Shown in pieces: positions 45,801 to 56,202 of a DNA stretch of 64,000 bases. The notes below the pieces were generated by a model. That model was not told the origin of the DNA, searched no databases, and saw only the letters and a program-made list of their open reading frames with translations. This DNA is from Actinomycetota bacterium (GTDB lineage Bacteria > Actinomycetota > Thermoleophilia > Solirubrobacterales > Solirubrobacteraceae), in NCBI GenBank assembly GCA_005883215.1, contig VAYS01000007.1, positions 62,001 through 126,000 on the forward strand, written 5' to 3'. Every line of letters starts with the position of its first letter. Positions within the stretch are counted from its first letter, which is position 1. A program made the translations under genes and the position numbers.

Positions 45801-46736
45801 ATGCAGACCCAGCGCGACGTCAGAAACCGCATCGGCTCGATCAAGAACATCCAGAAGGTCACCCGGGCGATGGAGCTGGTGGCCGCCGCGCGCCTGCGCC
45901 GGGCCGAGCAGCGGATCGCCAACCTGCGGCCCTACGCGGGAGCGATCCGGCGCATGACCCGTCAGGCGGCCGAGGCGGCCGGGACCGAGGCCGGGCGTCT
46001 GCCGCTCATGCGCCAGCACGACTCCGAGGACCACGTGGGCCTGCTGCTGGTCACCGGCGACCGGGGCTTGGCCGGCGCGTTCAACTCCCAGATCCTGCGC
46101 GCCGGCGAGCGCGCCGCCCACGAGCTCTCCTCCGAGAGCATGCGCGTGTCCTGGTACGTGTCCGGCCGTCGCGGCGCGTCGTCCCTGGTCTTTCGCGGGC
46201 ACGAGCTCACCGGGAGCTACGCGGGCTTCACCGATCGGCCGGCCTACGCCGACGCCCGCCACATCGCCGACGACCTGATGACCGCCTACATCGACGACCA
46301 GATCGACCGCGTCGACATCATCTACAACCACTACATCTCGCCGCTCACCCAGCGGGTGACCCGGGAGGTGCTGCTGCCCCTGCAGGAGGCCGCCGTGCTG
46401 GAGGGAGACGACAAGGACGCAGACGGCGAGGGCGGCGGCGACCGAGACGGCGAGACCCACGGCGCGCCCGAGCACCGGGCGCTGGTCGAGTACGAGCCCG
46501 GCCCCGAGGAGATCCTGCGGCGCCTGATCCCCGACTACGTCGAGATCTCGATCTTCCGCGCCCTGTTGGAGTCCACCGCCTCCGAGCACGGCGCACGCAT
46601 GACCGCCATGCGCAACGCCTCCGAGAACGCCGGCGAGCTGATCGAGGACCTGACGCTGGAGATGAACCGCGCCCGCCAGGCCGAGATCACCCAGGAGATC
46701 ATGGAGGTGGTGGCCGGCGCCGAGTCGCTCACCTGA
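45801..46736 (+). CDS. atpG: ATP synthase F1 subunit gamma, with acidic insertion
   Basis: 311 residues. Terminal helices are typical: DVRNRIGSIKNIQKVTRAMELVAAARLRRAE at the start and SEHGARMTAMRNASENAGELIEDL with the end MNRARQAEITQEIMEVVAGAESL. It is the central rotor shaft. At about residues 200-225 an acidic, Gly-rich insert (DDKDADGEGGGDRDGE) stands where homologues have a short loop before YEPGPEEIL, on the outer face of the globular domain. Confidence 0.96.
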   Translation: MQTQRDVRNRIGSIKNIQKVTRAMELVAAARLRRAEQRIANLRPYAGAIRRMTRQAAEAAGTEAGRLPLMRQHDSEDHVGLLLVTGDRGLAGAFNSQILRAGERAAHELSSESMRVSWYVSGRRGASSLVFRGHELTGSYAGFTDRPAYADARHIADDLMTAYIDDQIDRVDIIYNHYISPLTQRVTREVLLPLQEAAVLEGDDKDADGEGGGDRDGETHGAPEHRALVEYEPGPEEILRRLIPDYVEISIFRALLESTASEHGARMTAMRNASENAGELIEDLTLEMNRARQAEITQEIMEVVAGAESLT

Positions 46737-46783
46737 GGCCGCAACCCCGACCGCCACCCCCCGCTCAGCGCCGCCGCTGATAA

Positions 46784-48460
<1,677 letters not shown>

Positions 48461-48463
48461 CCC

Positions 48464-48877
48464 GTGGCCCACGACAAGTTCACCGCCGAGGTCCTCACCC
48501 CCGAAGGCGAGCTGTTCTCCGACGAGGTCGAGATGCTCTCGACCCGCACCCAGGTGGGCTCGATCGGGATCCTGGCCCACCACCAGCCGCTGCTGGCCAG
48601 CCTCGACCCCACCGAGCTGCGGCTCTATCGCAGCGAGTCGGACATCGTGCGCCTGGCCCAGGCCGAGGGCTATCTGCAGGTGACCGGCGACCACGCCCTG
48701 GTGCTGGTCGAAGAGGCCCATGCCCCCGAGGAGCTCGACACCGCCGACCTCGAGCGCCGGCTGCGCGATGCCGAGCGCGCCGCCGAGCAGGCCCAGGAGG
48801 GCACCGAGGAGCGCGAGCGCGCCCAGCGCGACGCCAACCGGGCCCAGGCGTTCCTCGAGGTGGCCAAGGGGTCCTAG
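48464..48877 (+). CDS. atpC: ATP synthase F1 subunit epsilon
   Basis: 137 residues from GTG, three bases after atpD. The N-terminal beta sandwich is typical (FTAEVLTPEGELFSDEVEMLSTRTQVGSIGILAHHQPLLASL); the C-terminal two-helix arm (AERAAEQAQEGTEERERAQRDANRAQAFLEVA) is complete, so it could act as an inhibitor of ATP hydrolysis. Last gene of the operon. Confidence 0.96.
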   Translation: MAHDKFTAEVLTPEGELFSDEVEMLSTRTQVGSIGILAHHQPLLASLDPTELRLYRSESDIVRLAQAEGYLQVTGDHALVLVEEAHAPEELDTADLERRLRDAERAAEQAQEGTEERERAQRDANRAQAFLEVAKGS

Positions 48878-49008
48878 TCCGGCCTCGGGGGTCCTAGCCC
48901 TTCTCTCGCGCCCCAGGGGCCAGCTCCCCAGAACTGACGACTGCCGGGCGGCCCTGACGGTCGCTAAGCTCGCTGCGACGAGCGCGGGCCCGGATGGCCG
49001 GTGCGACC

Positions 49009-49021
49009 GAGGAGGCTTTGG
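49009..49021 (+). promoter_or_regulatory. strong ribosome-binding site of the beta-helix gene
   Basis: GAGGAGG at 49009-49015 with six bases to ATG 49022, which fixes that start over the upstream GTG at 49001. Confidence 0.7.
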
Positions 49022-51157
49022 ATGGGCCAATGGCGGGCTCCCTGGGCGCGGCGGCTGACGCTGGCGGCGGCGCTGGCGCTGTCCGGTCTGGTCGCGACGC
49101 CGGCCGGCGCGGGGGCAGCCAGCGAGACCACCAACTGCGCCGGCCTTCAGGCGGCGCTCGACCAGGCGGTCAGCGGCGACACGATCACGCTCACCGAGCT
49201 CTGCATCGGGCAGGACTTCTCACTCAACAATGGCGCTCACGACTCGCGCTCCTACACGCTTCAGGGCCAGCCTGGCTCAGTTGCCGGTTTCGATGGCACC
49301 GGAGCGACCACGAGCATGTTGCACGCCCAGAACACCGCCGGTGACCCGACGGCGACACTCACCCTGCGCAACCTGGTTGCCAAGAACGCCCCCGCGGCAC
49401 CCCTCCGCAACGGTGGTGCGATCGCAATCCAGGGCGACTACTCGGTCACGCTGACTGGCGACACGTTCACCGACAACCAGACCGGCGGCGGAGGGTCCGG
49501 CGGGGCGGTCGACGTCGAGACGCAGGCGGCCTCCTCGACCGTGACCATGAGCGGCGACACCTTCTCCGGTAACCAGACTTCCGGAGGCGCCGGCCTGGGT
49601 GGCGCGGTCAACATCATCACCATCGGGACGTCCGGCACCGTCTCCCTGGACCACGACACCTTTGCCAATAACCAGACGGGCACAATCGGCGGGGGCGGGG
49701 CGGTCGAGTTCATCACCGGCTCCAGCTCGGGATCGCTGGGGATCACCAACTCCACTTTCCGCAACAACACCGCCCAGGACACCGGGGGAGCGCTCGATGT
49801 GTGCGAGTGCGCGGCCCCGCTCCCGGTGACGCTCAGCAACGACGTCTTCTCGGCCAACCAGCTAACCGGTGCGTGCGGCTGCACCCTGGACGGCGGCGCC
49901 GTATTCATCGACAACTCCGCCGGGGGCACCGGTGCGCTTAGCCAGACCGGCAACACCTTCTCGGGCAACACCATCACCGGCGGGACGGCCGACGTGCGCG
50001 GGGGGGCCGAGTCGGCGGTCGGCATGGTGCTCGGCAGCACCAACGACGCCTTCACCGGCAACTCGATCCGGGCGCCGGTCAGCGGACAGGTCTCGGCGGG
50101 CGCGGCCCTGAGCCTTGAAAACGCCTGCACCGCCACCCAGCACGGCGCCAGCAACCTGGTCGTCGCCGGCAACTCGATCGCCGACGGTGGCGCCGGCGCC
50201 AACGCCCAAGGCGCCGTGCACCTGGGCTGCGGGGACAACCTCACGCTCAACGACGCCACGACCTCCGGCAACCGGGGCGGCGGTGGCACGGCGGGCATCT
50301 GGGGCCAGGCGCCCGATCAGCTCGCGCTGCGAAACTCGATCCTGGCGGGCGACTCCGACGGGGCCGAGCTCGGCTTCAGCGGCCCCGGGGGGTCGGCCAC
50401 CGCCACCTACACCGACCTATGCAACGCCGGAGCTCCGTTTGGGGGAGCGGGCAACATCTGCGCCGACCCGCTGCTGGCCGGTGCGTCGAGCGGCAACGTC
50501 GACGAGACCGCGTCGAGCCCCACGATCGACGCCGGCTCAAACGCGCTGGTGCCCGGGGGCCTGAGCACCGACGTCCACGGCAACCCCCGCATCCAGGCGC
50601 GCGTCGCCGGCGGCACGCCGATCGTCGACATGGGCGCCGATGAGTTCGCGTCGCTGAGCCCGCCCACTCCCGGACCGACGCCGGGCCCGGGACCGGGCCC
50701 CGCTCCCGGGCCGAGCCCGGGTCCCACGCCGCCCCGGCCGCCCCGGCCGCCCAGCAACGTCTTCACCTGGATGGGCGCCGTCGGCTCGAGCGCCGACGGC
50801 AGCATCACCGTGACGCTCGACCTGCCCGGCTCGGGGAACGTGGACGTGCTGGGCACCCAGGACCTCCCCCGGGCGGGCTCTGCCCGCCTAAAGCCGGGGC
50901 GCAATCGCTTCGCCTACGGCCGCGTGGACCGGGGCCTGCGCCACGGCGGCCGGGTGCGGATCCGGCTAAAGCCCGGCCGCAACGGGCGCCGCATGTTTCA
51001 GCGCAACCGCCGGCGGGGCTGGGCGCTGCACATTCGCGTGTGGGTGACCTACACGCCCACCCATGGCCACGCGCGCTCTAAGGTGCGCAAAGGCCTGGTA
51101 GATCGGCTGCCGGGGCCGGACGATCACGCAGCGGCGACTGGCCTCGGCGGCCTTTAG
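49022..51157 (+). CDS. secreted right-handed beta-helix repeat protein
   Basis: 711 residues. A signal peptide (RRLTLAAALALSGLVATPAGAGA) is followed by a long array of degenerate turns, each with a GGA/GGG corner and a TFSGNQT- or NDVFSANQ-like strand, the pattern of polymorphic outer-envelope/parallel beta-helix proteins (residues about 40-520). A choice-of-anchor end IDAGSNALVP, DVHGNPRIQ and DMGADEF closes the helix, then a Pro-Gly linker and a basic domain with RLKPGRNRFAYGRV. It would be an extracellular surface or matrix protein. The last 192 bases overlap a convergent STAS gene. Confidence 0.85.
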   Translation: MGQWRAPWARRLTLAAALALSGLVATPAGAGAASETTNCAGLQAALDQAVSGDTITLTELCIGQDFSLNNGAHDSRSYTLQGQPGSVAGFDGTGATTSMLHAQNTAGDPTATLTLRNLVAKNAPAAPLRNGGAIAIQGDYSVTLTGDTFTDNQTGGGGSGGAVDVETQAASSTVTMSGDTFSGNQTSGGAGLGGAVNIITIGTSGTVSLDHDTFANNQTGTIGGGGAVEFITGSSSGSLGITNSTFRNNTAQDTGGALDVCECAAPLPVTLSNDVFSANQLTGACGCTLDGGAVFIDNSAGGTGALSQTGNTFSGNTITGGTADVRGGAESAVGMVLGSTNDAFTGNSIRAPVSGQVSAGAALSLENACTATQHGASNLVVAGNSIADGGAGANAQGAVHLGCGDNLTLNDATTSGNRGGGGTAGIWGQAPDQLALRNSILAGDSDGAELGFSGPGGSATATYTDLCNAGAPFGGAGNICADPLLAGASSGNVDETASSPTIDAGSNALVPGGLSTDVHGNPRIQARVAGGTPIVDMGADEFASLSPPTPGPTPGPGPGPAPGPSPGPTPPRPPRPPSNVFTWMGAVGSSADGSITVTLDLPGSGNVDVLGTQDLPRAGSARLKPGRNRFAYGRVDRGLRHGGRVRIRLKPGRNGRRMFQRNRRRGWALHIRVWVTYTPTHGHARSKVRKGLVDRLPGPDDHAAATGLGGL

Positions 51158-51361
51158 GTGCGTGGCCGTGATCAGGCCCATACCGGTCGAATCGCAGAAG
51201 CTCAGCCCGCCGAGGTCCAGCACCAGCAGGTCGGGCGCCGCGTGCTCGACCTCGTCGAGCTCGGCGCGCGCCTGGCGCACCGACTGGATGTCCAGATCGC
51301 CGCGGATGTGCAATACGACGCCGTCCTCGATCGGCTCGGTCGTGATCTCGAAGTTCAGCAT
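50966..51361 (-). CDS. STAS-domain anti-sigma factor antagonist
   Basis: 131 residues. MLNFEITTEPIEDGVVLHIRGDLDIQSV and LVLDLGGLSFCDSTGMGLITATHLKA show an anti-sigma factor antagonist, the Ser of DSTG being the phosphorylation site used by partner anti-sigma kinases. After about residue 90 (RQPIYQAF) the sequence departs from the family and becomes Arg/Pro/Ala rich; these 192 bases are antisense to the end of the beta-helix gene. The native C terminus has probably been lost. Confidence 0.85.
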   Translation of the reverse strand: MLNFEITTEPIEDGVVLHIRGDLDIQSVRQARAELDEVEHAAPDLLVLDLGGLSFCDSTGMGLITATHLKAAEASRRCVIVRPRQPIYQAFAHLRARVAMGGRVGHPHANVQRPAPPAVALKHAAPVAAGL

Positions 51362-51466
51362 CGTCGTTGCGCGCTGCCCGCCCGCGCTGTTTCACACGCT
51401 AGCGGCGGCCGGCAGGGGTGCGTGCCCTGGCCCGAGAGGACGGTGTGTCCTAACCTGGACCGAGCA

Positions 51467-52591
51467 GTGGACGAGCTGGCGCTGGCCGAGCGGCTGATCA
51501 CCTACGACACCTCCCAGCCGGAGGAGCTCAACCGCGCCGCGGCGTTCGTCAAGGGGTGGCTCGAAGCGCGCGAGGTCCCCGTCGGGCAGATCGATCGGGA
51601 CGGCCTCCCCGTGCTGACCTGTCAGGTGGGGGCGAGCGAGGGCCCGCGCGTGATCCTGCACGGCCATCTGGACGTGGTGCCCGCCCTCTCCGGGCAGTTC
51701 GATCCGCGCGTGGAGGGCGATCGGCTGATCGGGCGCGGGGCCTATGACATGAAGGGGGGCCTGGCGGCGATGCTGTGCGCGGTCCGCGACGTCGCCGACC
51801 AGGACGACGTCAGCATCACCTTCGTCTGCGTACCCGACGAGGAAGCCGAGGACCTCGCGTCGCGCTCCACCGACGCGCTGCTGCGGGAAGGGCTGGAGGC
51901 GGACTTCGCCATCACCGGCGAGCCCACCGATCTGCACATCGGCGTGCAGGCCAAGGGGGTGCTCGCGGTGACCGTCGAGGTGACCGGGCGTGCCGCCCAT
52001 GGATCGACGCCGTGGCTGGGGGACAACGCGATCCTCAAGGCCTACGACGCGTTTCGGCGCATGGAGACGTTGCCGTTCACGCGCGAGTCGTCGGAGCTGT
52101 TTGATCGGCCCTCGATCAACCTTTCGCGGATCCACGGGGGCGATGCCTTCAACAAGGTGCCCGACCGCTGCGCGATGGACGTGGACATCCGCTACCTCCC
52201 CGGCCAGGACCCGGGCGAGATCCTGGCCGCCCTGCGGGAGATCCCCGACCTGCAGGTGCTGAGCTGCTACGAGCACAACCCGGCCACGGTGGCACCCGGC
52301 CACCCGTACGTGCGCGCCCTGCGCGAGGCGGTAGGCCGCTCGATCGAGGGGGAGGCCCTGAGTGTGGGACGCGACGGCGCCTCGGACGCAATCTGCTTCC
52401 TGCAGGCGGGGATTGCGGCGGTCGAGTTCGGGCCGGTCGGCGGCGGCCACCACGGCCCCGACGAGTGGGTCTCGATCCGCTCCCTGGCTCGCTATCGCCA
52501 AGCGCTGACCGACTTCGTCCACGGCCTTCCCGCCTGGCTCGCGCGCCAGGGCGGAGCAGAGCTGCGGGCCATAGACGGCGGGGCCGCCTGA
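51467..52591 (+). CDS. M20-family metallopeptidase (ArgE/DapE type)
   Basis: 374 residues from GTG. Metal ligands are in VILHGHLDVVPA, the bridging Asp in RGAYDMKGGLAA, the catalytic Glu pair in CVPDEEAEDLAS, and later ligands in TGEPTDLHIGVQAKG and PVGGGHHGPDEWV. The lid domain (GRAAHGSTPWLGDNAILKA) is typical of the ArgE/DapE/ACY1 group. It hydrolyses an amide bond in an acyl-amino acid or dipeptide, with two zinc ions. Which substrate is unclear; no arginine or lysine genes are nearby. Confidence 0.92.
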   Translation: MDELALAERLITYDTSQPEELNRAAAFVKGWLEAREVPVGQIDRDGLPVLTCQVGASEGPRVILHGHLDVVPALSGQFDPRVEGDRLIGRGAYDMKGGLAAMLCAVRDVADQDDVSITFVCVPDEEAEDLASRSTDALLREGLEADFAITGEPTDLHIGVQAKGVLAVTVEVTGRAAHGSTPWLGDNAILKAYDAFRRMETLPFTRESSELFDRPSINLSRIHGGDAFNKVPDRCAMDVDIRYLPGQDPGEILAALREIPDLQVLSCYEHNPATVAPGHPYVRALREAVGRSIEGEALSVGRDGASDAICFLQAGIAAVEFGPVGGGHHGPDEWVSIRSLARYRQALTDFVHGLPAWLARQGGAELRAIDGGAA

Positions 52592-52741
52592 CCGCGGCGC
52601 GATGCGCGCCCGCCGCCGGCCGCCCGGCCCGCCGCCGGCGGCTCGAGCGCGGCGGGAGCGTTTGAGAGCTGACCTGCCCTGGCGTCGAGGCGCGAGCCGC
52701 GGGCTCAAGTCGCGGCGCCCCGGCGTCCGATAGAGCCGTCA

Positions 52742-53554
52742 ATGCCGGCTTCTCGGCCGCTACCGCTGCTCGCGGGCGCCATCGCCCTCGGGCTCGCGCT
52801 GGTTCCGGGCCCGACGACCCCGGTGGCGTCGGCCCACGGCCCGCGCTCTGACCCCAGCGGTTCGGACTGGACGTCGCCGCCGAGCGACGGTGGCGACGGC
52901 ACCGCCTCACCGGATCCCGAGGCTCCCCCGTTCGATCCCGAGGCCCCCAGCGCCTCCGACCAGGGACCCGGCGACCCCTCCGGCAGCGACCCCGGCGCCG
53001 TTCCCACGCCGGCCGCGCCCGAGCCCTCGCCCGTCCCGGGTTCTCCGGTCCCCAAGCCCCCAATCCCCAAGCCGCACCGTCCGGCGCACGCGATCTCGGC
53101 CCGCATCGTGCACGCCGGTCCGCTGGTGCACGGGCGGGTGGCCGAGGTGCTGGCCACGGGCAAGGCCGCGCCGCCCCGCTCGGCGCCCCGCGCGGTCAAG
53201 CGCCTGATCTGGACGGCCAACCGGCTGGTGGGGTTGCCCTACAAGTGGGGCGGCGGCCACGTCGACTTCTCCGATGACTCCTACGACTGCTCGGGCGCGG
53301 TCTCCTACGCCCTGCACGCCGCCGGGCTGCTCGCCTATCCCGAGGACAGCGGCACGCTGATGCGCTGGGGACGCGGGGGGGTCGGCGGCTGGGTTACCGT
53401 CTACACCAACCGCGGCCACGCCTTCCTGATCGTCGCCGGCCTGCGCCTGGACACCAGCTCGGTGGGCGACCCCTTCGGCGGGTCCGGCCCGCGCTGGCGC
53501 CCGGCGGCCCGCCCCACCGATCACTTCAGCGCGCGGCGGCCGGCGCGCCTGTAG
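52742..53554 (+). CDS. secreted NlpC/P60-like endopeptidase
   Basis: 270 residues. Signal peptide (LLAGAIALGLALVPG...ASA) and a long Pro/Ser/Asp-rich linker (about 35-120) precede a papain-like domain: VGLPYKWGGGHVDFSDDSYDCSGAVSYALHAAGLL holds the catalytic Cys in the YDCSGAVS motif, and the His should be in NRGHAFLIVAG. Such enzymes cut peptide bonds in peptidoglycan stems. The C-terminal end is short, so the third catalytic residue is not obvious. Confidence 0.85.
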   Translation: MPASRPLPLLAGAIALGLALVPGPTTPVASAHGPRSDPSGSDWTSPPSDGGDGTASPDPEAPPFDPEAPSASDQGPGDPSGSDPGAVPTPAAPEPSPVPGSPVPKPPIPKPHRPAHAISARIVHAGPLVHGRVAEVLATGKAAPPRSAPRAVKRLIWTANRLVGLPYKWGGGHVDFSDDSYDCSGAVSYALHAAGLLAYPEDSGTLMRWGRGGVGGWVTVYTNRGHAFLIVAGLRLDTSSVGDPFGGSGPRWRPAARPTDHFSARRPARL

Positions 53555-53653
53555 CCAGGCGAGGCCGACGCCACGGGCGTGGCTGCCGAACAGCCACCGG
53601 CTAGCCTTGCCCGCCGGTGCCGCATCTCGGATTCCATCGTCGCTGGGCCACCC

Positions 53654-54946
53654 ATGCCCGCTAGCCGCGAGCCCGTCGCCGTGATCGGCACCGGTTACGT
53701 CGGCCTGGTAACCGCGGCCGGCTTTGCCGAGTTGGGCAGCGAGGTCTGGTGCGTGGACATCGACGAAGCCAAGGTCGCCGCGCTAGAGCGCGGTGAGATC
53801 CCGATCTTCGAGCCGGGGCTCTCCGAACTGGTCGACAAGAACCGCTCCCGGCTTCATTTCTCCACCGAGCTTGCGCCGGCGCTCGACCACGCGGGCCTCC
53901 TGTTCGTGGCGGTGGGCACGCCCCCTACCTACTCAGGCGATGCGGACCTATCCGCGGTCCACGCCGTGGTCGATGCCATGCCCGCATCTGATCGCCACGC
54001 CCTGGTGATGAAGTCCACCGTCCCCGTTGGCACCGGGGCGGCGATCCAGCGTGCGTTCGGCGAGCAGGACAAGGCGGGCTTTCGCTACGTCTCGTGTCCC
54101 GAGTTCCTGCGCGAGGGCACGGCGGTCCAGGACTTCCTGCACCCCGACCGCGTCGTCGTGGGCGACGAGGGTGACTGGGCCGGCGACGCCGTCGTGGAGC
54201 TCTACGCACCCCTGCAGGCGCCGCTGGTGCGAACCGACATCCGCAGCGCTGAGATGGTCAAGCTCGCCTCCAACGCGTTCCTCGCCACCAAGATCTCCTT
54301 CGTCAACGAGATCGCCAACGTGTGCGAAGAGACGGGAGCCGATGTGACCGAGGTCGCGCGGGGGATGGGACTGGACCCGCGGATCGGGCCGAGATTCCTC
54401 GGTCCCGGTCTTGGCTACTCCGGCTCGTGCCTACCCAAAGACGTGAGCGGACTCAAGCAGCTGGCGGGCAACACCGGCTACCACTTCCAACTGCTGACGG
54501 CTGTGATCGAGGTAAACGAGCTGCAGAAGCGCCGGGTGATAGGCAAGCTCGAGAGGCATCTCGGCGGTTCGCTGGTGGGCAAGACCGTGGCCCTGCTGGG
54601 GCTGTCGTTCAAGCCCGACACCGACGACATGCGCGAGGCCGCCTCGCTGGTGCTCGCCGCCCGCCTCCAAGCCGAAGGGGCAGCGGTGCGGGCCTACGAT
54701 CCGGTCGCCGAGGAGGAGGCCCGGAGCCTCATGCCGACGGCAGTGTTCGCCGCGTCCGCCATCGACGCCATACACGGAGCCGACGCGGTGGTGCTCGTCA
54801 CCGAGTGGAGCGAGTTCCGCGACCTCGACTGGGAGGCAGTGGCCTCGGCGATGAAGGGCAACCTGGTGATCGACGGCCGCAACGCACTGGATCCGAGAGC
54901 GGTGCGGGACGCCGGGCTGCAGTACGAGGGCGTGGGCCGGCGCTGA
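53654..54946 (+). CDS. UDP-glucose 6-dehydrogenase
   Basis: 430 residues from ATG 53654 (a GTG at 53579 would add 25 non-conserved residues). NAD motif VIGTGYVGLVTAAGFAELG, FVAVGTPP, SCPEFLREGTAVQDFL, and the catalytic Cys in GPGLGYSGSCLPKD are present; GLSFKPDTDDMREAAS begins the C-terminal UDP-binding domain. It oxidises UDP-glucose to UDP-glucuronate for wall glycans. The GDP-mannose-type genes follow. Confidence 0.95.
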   Translation: MPASREPVAVIGTGYVGLVTAAGFAELGSEVWCVDIDEAKVAALERGEIPIFEPGLSELVDKNRSRLHFSTELAPALDHAGLLFVAVGTPPTYSGDADLSAVHAVVDAMPASDRHALVMKSTVPVGTGAAIQRAFGEQDKAGFRYVSCPEFLREGTAVQDFLHPDRVVVGDEGDWAGDAVVELYAPLQAPLVRTDIRSAEMVKLASNAFLATKISFVNEIANVCEETGADVTEVARGMGLDPRIGPRFLGPGLGYSGSCLPKDVSGLKQLAGNTGYHFQLLTAVIEVNELQKRRVIGKLERHLGGSLVGKTVALLGLSFKPDTDDMREAASLVLAARLQAEGAAVRAYDPVAEEEARSLMPTAVFAASAIDAIHGADAVVLVTEWSEFRDLDWEAVASAMKGNLVIDGRNALDPRAVRDAGLQYEGVGRR

Positions 54947-55088
54947 ACCGCGCTTGCGTAGGGCGCCCGTCGAGGACAGGACGAGGCGCCGGCCCGCAGC
55001 CTGGGCTGGCATGCTTCCCGGCCATGCCCGAGGTCCCTCCGCGTTCAGTCCAGTCCCACCCGGCGGCCGCGTCGCCCGGGGAGCGCAC

Positions 55089-56189
55089 GTGCAGGCGGTG
55101 ATCCTGGTCGGGGGAGAGGGGACCCGCCTGCGGCCCCTGACCTCGACCGTGCCCAAGCCGGTGGTCCCCCTTGTTGACCGGCCGTTCATCACCTACATGC
55201 TCGAATGGCTGCACGCCAACGGCGTCGAGGACGTGATCATGTCCTGCGGCTTTCTGGCCACCGCCGTGCGCAACGTGCTCGGCGACGGCTCGGCGCTGGG
55301 GCTGCGCCTGCGCTTCGTCGAAGAGCCCGAGCCGCGGGGGACCGCGGGGGCGCTGAAGTTCGCCGAGTCGATGCTCCAGGAGCGCTTTTTGATGCTCAAC
55401 GGGGACGTGCTCACCGACATCGACCTGCGCGCGCAGATGGACCAGCACGAGCGCACGGGGGCGCGCGGGACCCTCGCCCTGGTGCCCGTCGAGGACCCGA
55501 CCGCCTACGGCCTGGTCCGCCTGCAGGAGGACCGCGCGGTCAAGGAGTTCGTCGAGAAGCCCGCGTCCGATGAGATCGACACCAACATGATCTCGGCCGG
55601 CGCCTATGTGCTCGAGCGCGACGTGGTCGAGCTGATCCCGCCCAACCGAAACGTCTCCATCGAGCGCGAGATCTGGCCCCAGCTCGTCGGCGGCGGCCTC
55701 TACGGCTATCCCTCGCACTCCTACTGGCTGGACATCGGCACCCCCGACCGTTACCTGCAGGCCACCTTCGACATCATGGAGGGCCACGTCCATACCGAAG
55801 TGGGCGAGCACCTGGGCTCGAGCTACCGGCTGATCGACGAGGAGGCCGACGTGCAGGGGCGCGTCGTGCCACCGGCGGTCATCGAGCGCGGCTGCCAGAT
55901 CGCCGCCGACGCCACCGTGGGCAGCCTGGCCGTGCTCGCCCAGGACAGCTCGGTGGGGCCCGGCACCACGATCGAGCGCTCGGTGGTCCTCAACGGCGCC
56001 GAGATCGGTCGCAACTGCACCTTGCGCGACTGCATCGTCTCGGCCGGCTGCCGCGTCGGTTCCCACACCCACATCACCGGAGGAGCCGTGCTGGGGGAGG
56101 GCGTGACCGTGGGCGCCAACAACGTCATCACGCGGGGCATACGGATCTTTCCCAGCGTCACCCTTCCCGACGGGGCGATCAAGTTCTAG
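55089..56189 (+). CDS. sugar-1-phosphate nucleotidyltransferase with hexapeptide C terminus (mannose-1-phosphate guanylyltransferase-like)
   Basis: 366 residues from GTG. The nucleotidyltransferase loop is LVGGEGTRLRPLTSTVPKP, with MLNGDVLTDIDL (metal Asp) and VEEPEPRGTAGAL; the C-terminal third has left-handed beta-helix repeats (VIERGCQIAADATVGSLAVL, VVLNGAEIGRNCTL). This matches GDP-mannose or dTDP/UDP-glucose pyrophosphorylase-like enzymes. The adjacent isomerase of the PGI/PMI family argues for mannose-1-phosphate. A paralogue is at 60361-61374. Confidence 0.9.
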   Translation: MQAVILVGGEGTRLRPLTSTVPKPVVPLVDRPFITYMLEWLHANGVEDVIMSCGFLATAVRNVLGDGSALGLRLRFVEEPEPRGTAGALKFAESMLQERFLMLNGDVLTDIDLRAQMDQHERTGARGTLALVPVEDPTAYGLVRLQEDRAVKEFVEKPASDEIDTNMISAGAYVLERDVVELIPPNRNVSIEREIWPQLVGGGLYGYPSHSYWLDIGTPDRYLQATFDIMEGHVHTEVGEHLGSSYRLIDEEADVQGRVVPPAVIERGCQIAADATVGSLAVLAQDSSVGPGTTIERSVVLNGAEIGRNCTLRDCIVSAGCRVGSHTHITGGAVLGEGVTVGANNVITRGIRIFPSVTLPDGAIKF

Positions 56190-56202
56190 AGGGGCTTGGG
56201 GC

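Noticed and set aside
50660-50750. Pro-Gly coding repeats in the beta-helix gene as a possible mobile or CRISPR repeat
   Set aside because: Irregular units that encode a flexible linker; no spacers, no regular period and no cas genes.
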